From Chlorops oryzae (taxonomy: Eukaryota > Arthropoda > Insecta > Diptera > Chloropidae), in the NCBI GenBank assembly GCA_020466095.1, contig CM035807.1, forward strand, positions 8,689,697-8,753,696: a stretch of DNA of 64,000 nt. Reading direction: 5' to 3'. A program made the translations under genes and the position numbers. Shown one piece after another: positions 58,693-64,000 of this stretch (within the stretch, counting starts at the first letter, position 1; each line of letters opens with the position of its first letter). The notes beneath the pieces were generated by a model, which worked only from the letters and a program-made list of their open reading frames with translations, ran no database searches and was not told the DNA's origin.

Positions 58693-59139
58693 AAGTTTTT
58701 TTTTTTTTTCAAAGTACTCATGTCGAATTAGCCTCAAGGCAATTAAAATTTTCGATATGGAATCAACAAGCAGCAGCTTCGTCAAGCATACACAGCAACT
58801 AATTTATGTATGTGTGAACAAATTAAGCGGATATTGTTGTTCCAACTATTGAGTTGCAAGGGATTTCGAGCATTACCTTAAGCAAACACGACGTGTATTT
58901 CGTCAATACATATAGAAGAGGGTGGTCCAAAATTGTATTGGAAAATTATTTTGTGTCAGATTTTGTGAGTCACCCCCTCAAATGTAGTAGAGGGCAACAG
59001 AAAAGGGGAATGAAAAGATTTAGACCAATCGAACATCATTTAAGGGGTGCTCAACGAGGTCAAAGTTCAGAAACATGATTTTTTAAACTCATGCCGCCAG
59101 TACAAATAACAAAACTATGCACTTACATTTTTCTAAATA

Positions 59140-60415
59140 TTAGGTGTAGTAAAAAGAAATCCATTATTTTTCCAATAGATGGCGTTATTTATCTGCATCT
59201 CGCGTTGTATAAGTCCGATCGTGTTCCGCTAGGGGGCATTAGAAAGATGACAGTTCCTACTAAAAAAGCTTTTTTGACACTTTTTTGATTGATTGATTCA
59301 GTTTTGTTTGAGAGCTTGTCAAAGATGGACATCAGCAAAGAGAAAATTCGCTACATTTTACAGTTTTTCTTCGATAAGGGAGAAAACGCAAGCCAGGCGG
59401 CTGAAAATGTGAATAGCGTTTATGGACCTGATACTGTAACAGCCAATCATGCGCAATTTTGGTTTCGTCGATTCCGTTCCGGTAACTTCGATGTCAAGGA
59501 TGCACCACGCACTGGAAGGCCAATTGTCGAAAATGTCGATAAAATCATGGAAATTATCGAGTCCGACCGTCATGTTAGCACTGTTTCGATTGCAAAAGAG
59601 CTAAAGATTGCACAAAAAACCGTTTGGAACCATTTGAATAAGGCTGGATACACAAAGAAGCTCGATGTATGGGTGCCACACGAGTTAACGCAAAAAAACC
59701 TCATAGACCGAATTTCCATCTGCGAATCGCTGCTGAACCGCAACAAAATCGACCCATTTCTGAAGCGGTTGGTGACTGGTGATGAAAAGTGGGTCACTTA
59801 CGACAACGTTAAGCGAAAACGGTCGTGGTCGAAACACGGTGAACCGGCGGAAACGGTGGCCAAGCCAGGATTGACGGCCAGGAAGGTTTTGCTGTGTGTT
59901 TGGTGGGATTGGCAGGGAATTATCTACTATGAGCTGCTCCCATACGGCAAAACTCTTAACTCGGAACTCTACTGTCAACAATTGGACCGTCTGAAGGAAG
60001 CAATCGCCCATAAGCGACCAGCTTTGGCCAATAGGAGAGGAATTGTGTTCCATCAGGACAACGCCAGGCCACACACATCGATAGTGACTTGCCAGAAGCT
60101 CCGGGAGTTTGGTTGGGAGGTTCTTCTGCATCCACCTTATAGTCCGGACCTGGCACCAAGTGATTACCATCTGTTCCTGTCCATGGCGAACAATTTTGCT
60201 GGTGAAACATTCGCTTCAAGAGAGGCTTCTGAAATTCGACTGTCTCAATTTTTTGCTAATAGGAACGAGGGCTTCTATATGAAATTACCTTTAAAATGGC
60301 AACAAGTTATCGAACAAAACGGCGCATATTTGACCTAAATCGGGTCATTCTAACTATCTTAAATAAAGCCCTCAATTTAAAGCAAAAATAATGGATTTCT
60401 TTTTACTACACCTAA
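59140..60415 (+). mobile_element. mariner element B, nearly complete, inside a foldback element
   Basis: A 1276-bp element with inverted ends TTAGGTGTAG.../...CTACACCTAA. TA precedes it at 59138-59139. On the right only A remains of the TA before TCTCC. The uninterrupted arm of the host foldback element reads CTAAATATCTCC (reverse complement, about 60860-60880), which reconstructs the empty site and shows the single-base loss. Confidence 0.95.
59289..60338 (+). CDS. mariner transposase (copy B, 349 aa)
   Basis: Same DD34D transposase as copy A, with an intact WVPHEL at 128-133, catalytic Asp at 165, 257 and 292, and HPPYSPDLAPSDYHLF. It differs from copy A by a few substitutions (R63, P130, C268, E277) and lacks four codons (ERGI after FY at 330) near the C-terminus through a 12-bp in-frame deletion. 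The deleted block is part of the conserved C-terminal FYERGI segment, so activity is doubtful although the frame is open. It is the only long ORF of the element, which is the family norm. Confidence 0.93.
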   Translation: MIDSVLFESLSKMDISKEKIRYILQFFFDKGENASQAAENVNSVYGPDTVTANHAQFWFRRFRSGNFDVKDAPRTGRPIVENVDKIMEIIESDRHVSTVSIAKELKIAQKTVWNHLNKAGYTKKLDVWVPHELTQKNLIDRISICESLLNRNKIDPFLKRLVTGDEKWVTYDNVKRKRSWSKHGEPAETVAKPGLTARKVLLCVWWDWQGIIYYELLPYGKTLNSELYCQQLDRLKEAIAHKRPALANRRGIVFHQDNARPHTSIVTCQKLREFGWEVLLHPPYSPDLAPSDYHLFLSMANNFAGETFASREASEIRLSQFFANRNEGFYMKLPLKWQQVIEQNGAYLT

Positions 60416-61053
60416 ATCTCCAAAATAAATTCAGATAAGAAGATGAAACAACCATTGGCTGATTCCTAACACAACAGGAAATCCAAAAATATTTTTTTTT
60501 TATTTTTACACTGAGAAAATATTTTTCACAAATCTTTTTTTTTTTTTTTTTTAATTAAACGAATTTTGAAGTCCAAAAGTGGATAATAGTGTTCTTTATT
60601 AAATAAAAATATATCACTTCTTTTCGAAAAGCTATCGGTAAATTAAAGCGTAAAAAATTAATTTTAAATAACAATCATAAGTCAGAATAAGAAGCAAAAC
60701 TTTTGGACTTCAAATTTCGTTTAATTGAAAAAAAAAACTTATAGAATTTTCTTGTTAGTTTTGTGAAAAAATTTTTCTCAGTGTAGAATTAAAAATTTTT
60801 TTTTGGATTACCTGTTGTATTAGGAATCAGCCAACGTTTGTTTCATCTTCTTATCTGAATTAGTTTGGGAGATATTTAGAAAAATTTAAGTGAGTTTAAA
60901 AAATCATGTTTCTGAACTTTGACCTCGTTAAGCACCCCCTTAATGTTGTCCGATCGATCTAAATTTTTTCATTCTCCTTTTCTGTTGCCCTCTACTACAT
61001 TTTGAGAGGGTGACAGGTAAAATTAAACAAACTTACCAAATTTGGACCACCCT

Positions 61054-62742
61054 TATGTAGAGGAGTGCACGAAAAGTGCGTGAAGGACGAAGGTTGATCT
61101 CATAATTTGTTCATGGACTTTGGAAACAACATTTCGACAGACTGTTTAACACATCCGGATGCTTTAATGAGATGCCGTTCGAGATTCCTTCAATAAAGAC
61201 ACAACTCTATACTTGAGACTGATTCTCTGACGGAAATGTGAAAATTAAAGGTCTCCAAATTCTGTTGCGTCGAACAGGAAAACAAAAATAGAACTTTTCA
61301 CTTGAAAGTAATAAAACTTTAAAAATTTTTTATTTTATTACCTCGACGTTCGACTTGTTGCTTTCTTACTTTCCAAAAGATTGAACGAAATCACAAAAAG
61401 AAGAAGAAGAGGAAGAAGAAAAGTTCGTTGGAAGCTCTTATGTAGCTGCCGTCGTCGTTGTCTAGCGATGTGGAAATTGTTAGTCCCTTTGAGATACGAT
61501 CCCCGACCACACCTTTCTAGCGTTTCGGAACACCTAAATTGCATTTTTGGTCTGCCTTTGAAAAACAAACCGCGAAGTGCATTCGGTATTACGAAAAGGC
61601 AGTTCGTCTTTGGCCGACAAACACGGTTACCGTGTTTCAATGTTTTCGCACTTGTAATCACGATGATGCCAAAAAACAAAACAAAACAACAGCAACAAAA
61701 ACAAATAACAAAAAAAGGAAGGTTGATGGAACATAAACAAAAATAAGGAACGAGCCACAGTTGAGCTCTCGACTTCCTTGCGTAAAGAGAAACCATTTAC
61801 GCGAGGGAAGTGTATCTACTAACCCTTTAGAAAGTGTTAAGGGGGTGGTAATGGGTTGTATGGAGGAGTATTTGTTGGATTTGGTGAATGCTTCTTACGG
61901 TATGCGGACTTGAAAATTCATTTGAAGCTGCTCAGTCTCAGCGATGGTTCAAAATGGTCATATACTTAGTTTGATTGATCTTCAATGAATGAAAGAAAGC
62001 GAGGTTCGGGAGCATCAAACAGTCCTATATGTCCATAATGACTATTTAATTAACGATTAAATATTGAATTATGAAATTGAAATAATGATTATTAATAAAG
62101 TAAAGTTAAGCAATGCCAATAAATCGTAAAATAATTTGGATTGTTTCAGATTAATAAAAAAAATAAAAATTTTATCCAATTCAATCCCGATTGAATTAAG
62201 ATTTTGTTGAATTATTTTTGATTTTAATTTGACTTAAATTAAAAGTAATTTAAAGAAATTAATATTATAAAAAATAGTGAATATCTAATCTAGACTATTT
62301 TTAATGAATACTGTATGTATAGATTTTTAAGTCACTTAAATCGTTTAGTTATTCCGAAAAAAACCTCGATTATTTTGAGACTATTATGAAGTGAAAAAAA
62401 ATCCGCCCTCTTAGAGATAATTTCAAATAACTACGGCCATAATCATCTGCCCTTTTTTTGAATAAAAATTTTTGTACATTGAGGCGCCTTCAAGGAGTTC
62501 AGTTCAGACTAGAGTTAACCATTTTACCAAGTCCCTCTTTCTTCAGAATGGAACCAATTGAAAATCACGTTAATGGCTCCAATTAAATTTGTCGTTCACA
62601 TATTGAATTTTCGAAATAAAAATTAAGAATTTTTTCAAAGAATTTTGAACAATTACACTGTGCTAGTTCAAAAAGCCGACAGACGGCTTTCATATTTAGA
62701 AATATTAAGTCAAATGCGCTGAATACAATAGTGATATTGATT
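61054..62742. other. non-coding stretch
   Basis: 61380-61740 has overlapping ORFs on both strands (121 and 152 codons) in AAGAAGAAG- and CAACAG-rich sequence. No domain is recognisable. The remainder is AT-rich. Confidence 0.4.
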
Positions 62743-62867
62743 TTTATACCCAGCGTAAGCGGGGTATATTAGTTTTGTGCGAATCTTGTAACAGGGAGAA
62801 CTAAGCTCCGGAGATATAGACATATGTATATAGAAATGATCAGGATCAAAAACTGAATCGATTTAGA

Positions 62868-62931
62868 CATGTCCGTCTGTCCGTCCGTCCGTCCGTCTGT
62901 CCGTCTGTCCGTCTGTCCGTCCGTCCGTGGT
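62868..62931 (+). repeat. (GTCY)n microsatellite
   Basis: About fourteen tetranucleotides GTCC/GTCT in the 5' part of the Helentron-like element. GTCY arrays are characteristic of mini-me elements. Confidence 0.9.
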
Positions 62932-63220
62932 CGGATCTCCTCCGAAACGGCTGGACCAATCAAGTCTAAATTTGGCACACAGGTATATCGGGATCCAAGT
63001 ATGATCCTAAGCAAAAACGGGAGACACCCGCCCACTGCCACGCCCACAAATGAATATAATGTGTTTTCAGTAAAATGCTTGTAACTTGCGAACCACTCAA
63101 CACATTCCATTGATATTTGGTGTACTGGTAAACTACGAAAAGGGACATATCCTGGAAAAAAATGGACGCCGCCCTCCGTGAGCCACGCCCACAAATAAGT
63201 CCACAAATAAGGGCTTATCG

Positions 63221-63850
63221 TAACTTGTGAAGTAAAAGGCGTAGAAGCTTCAAATTCGCAACATAGGTTGACCAAGGTGAATGAAAGGTGTAGGAAAAAA
63301 AAATTAATATGGCCCGCCCACTGACACGCCCACAAATAGAGAATTTTCGTAACTTCCGAAGTAAATGGCGTAGAAGCTTCAAATTCGCAACAAAAGTTGA
63401 CCAAGGCGAATGAAAGTTGTAGGAAAAAATTTTTTGTGGCCCGCCCACTGCCACGCCCACAAATGAAGATTTTTCGTAACTTCCGAAGTAAAAGGCGTAG
63501 AAGCTTCAAATTCGCAACATAGGTTCACCAAGGCGAATGAAAGGTGTAGGAAAAATTGTATGTGGCCCGCCCACTGCCACGCCCACAAATGAAGATTTTT
63601 CGTAACTTCCGAAGTAAAAGGCGTAGAAGGTTCAAATTCGCAACATAGGTTCACCAAGGCGAATGAAAGGTGTAGGGAAAAATTTTATGTGGCCCGCCCA
63701 CTGCCACGCCCACAAATGAAGATTTTTCGTAACTTCCGAAGTAAAAGGCGTAGAAGCTTCAAATTCGCAACATAGGTTCACCAAGGCGAATGAAAGGTGT
63801 AGGGAAATAATATATGTTGCCCTCCCACTGCCACGCCCTCAAATAGAGAA
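63221..63850 (+). repeat. 127-bp tandem repeat, about five units
   Basis: TAACTT(CC)GAAGTAAA starts units at 63221, 63350, 63477, 63603 and 63730. Each has GGCGTAGAAGCTTCAAATTC, GCAACATAGGTT and CCCGCCCACTGCCACGCCCA. The 246-codon minus-strand ORF here only reflects the repeat. Confidence 0.9.
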
Positions 63851-63945
63851 GCAAATCATAGTGCGCTCATAATGTCGGGACGCTGGGTATTTCAAAGTCG
63901 GGCTTGACCGACTTTAGCTTTCTTACTTGTTTGGGATTGGCTCAG

Positions 63946-64000
63946 TTAACCCTTTCGCGCCTACTGGGACAATACGTCCCACTCAGTTAAAACATGAATT
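63946..64000 (+). mobile_element. possible left end of a TTAA-inserting element, cut by the window edge
   Basis: TTAA followed by CCCTTTCGCGCC, a piggyBac-like terminus pattern, then the hairpin TGGGACAATACGTCCCA. The other end is outside the window. Confidence 0.35.

Larger units (their letters stand above)
58919..61053. mobile_element. foldback/long-TIR element, host of mariner B
   Basis: Two long inverted arms, 58919-59139 plus 60416-60580 on the left and about 60700-61053 on the right. Both ends read AGGGTGGTCCAAA. Without the mariner it is about 860 bp. Shared inner blocks include GTAGTAGAGGGCAACAGAAA, GAGGTCAAAGTTCAGAAACA and CAGATAAGAAGATGAAACAA. The left arm also has about 32 extra bases at about 59093-59124. 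No coding sequence is visible. Target duplication is unclear (TATAGAAG against TATGTAGA). Confidence 0.85.
62743..63932 (+). mobile_element. Helentron/mini-me (DINE-like) non-autonomous element
   Basis: The 5' end has TATACCCAGCG. Its inverse CGCTGGGTAT is at 63881-63890, the subterminal inverted repeat. A 3' hairpin AAAGTCGG/CCGACTTT with a 6-base loop (63894-63915) is followed by AGCTTTCTTACTTGTTT. A GTCC/GTCT microsatellite and internal tandem repeats lie between. This layout fits dipteran mini-me/DINE-1 Helentron derivatives. The family name is from memory, not from a search. Confidence 0.7.

Noticed and set aside
61338..61796. Overlapping ORFs of 152 (-) and 121 (+) codons
   Set aside because: Both strands are open over a compositionally biased AAG/CAACAG stretch, with no conserved motif on either.
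62769..63509. Minus-strand ORF of 246 codons
   Set aside because: It runs across the GTCY microsatellite and the 127-bp tandem repeats, and the protein repeats simply mirror the DNA repeats.

Overview
The window looks like TE-rich, AT-rich nuclear DNA of a brachyceran fly. Spliced exons carry canonical GT/AG junctions and encode a prohormone convertase 2 that matches the dipteran gene amontillado. The transposon complement (mariner, Jockey-clade LINE, hAT MITEs, tRNA-derived SINEs, and a GTCY-containing Helentron/mini-me-type repeat) is typical of Cyclorrhapha. I cannot name the species. No bacterial features such as operons, Shine-Dalgarno sites or CRISPR arrays are present.

The only recognised cellular gene is amon (+ strand). 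Eleven coding exons between 35067 and 44746 join in a consistent reading frame and give 584 residues plus a stop. They cover the end of the propeptide, the whole subtilisin-like catalytic domain with the PC2-specific oxyanion aspartate, the P domain and the C-terminus. The signal peptide and first part of the propeptide were not found in the 35 kb upstream. They lie either in an exon I missed or beyond a very long intron. A GC-richer, CAG-rich stretch at 32757-33420 is a weak candidate for 5' UTR. A second possible gene, also weak, is a 74-codon ORF at 58402-58626. It lies behind a cluster of DRE-like TATCGAT motifs and ahead of an AATAAA signal.

The rest is layered mobile DNA.
1-8 kb: small inverted-repeat elements and a diverged 1.1-kb tandem duplication.
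8.06-11.46 kb: a three-level nest, with an old antisense Jockey-like LINE split by a hAT MITE, itself split by a younger 5'-truncated Jockey LINE.
12.6-18.1 kb: a TIR element carrying a SINE and a MITE, then a TTA-flanked Harbinger-like element, a TTAA-flanked element and an irritans-like mariner relic.
22.7-24.0 kb and 59.1-60.4 kb: two nearly identical mariners with open transposase frames. The second sits inside a long foldback element.
31.7-36.3 kb: a 0.42-kb direct duplication and a palindromic MITE around the first visible amon exon.
46-57 kb: hAT MITEs, a 664-bp foldback element, three SINE copies, a (CCTAA)n array grown from a SINE tail, a CT/GA inverted repeat and an I-like LINE tail.
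62.7-63.9 kb: a Helentron/mini-me-like repeat with an internal 127-bp tandem array.

Several insertions can be ordered in time because target-site duplications or a sibling copy reveal the empty site. All assignments come from reading the sequence. No database search was possible.
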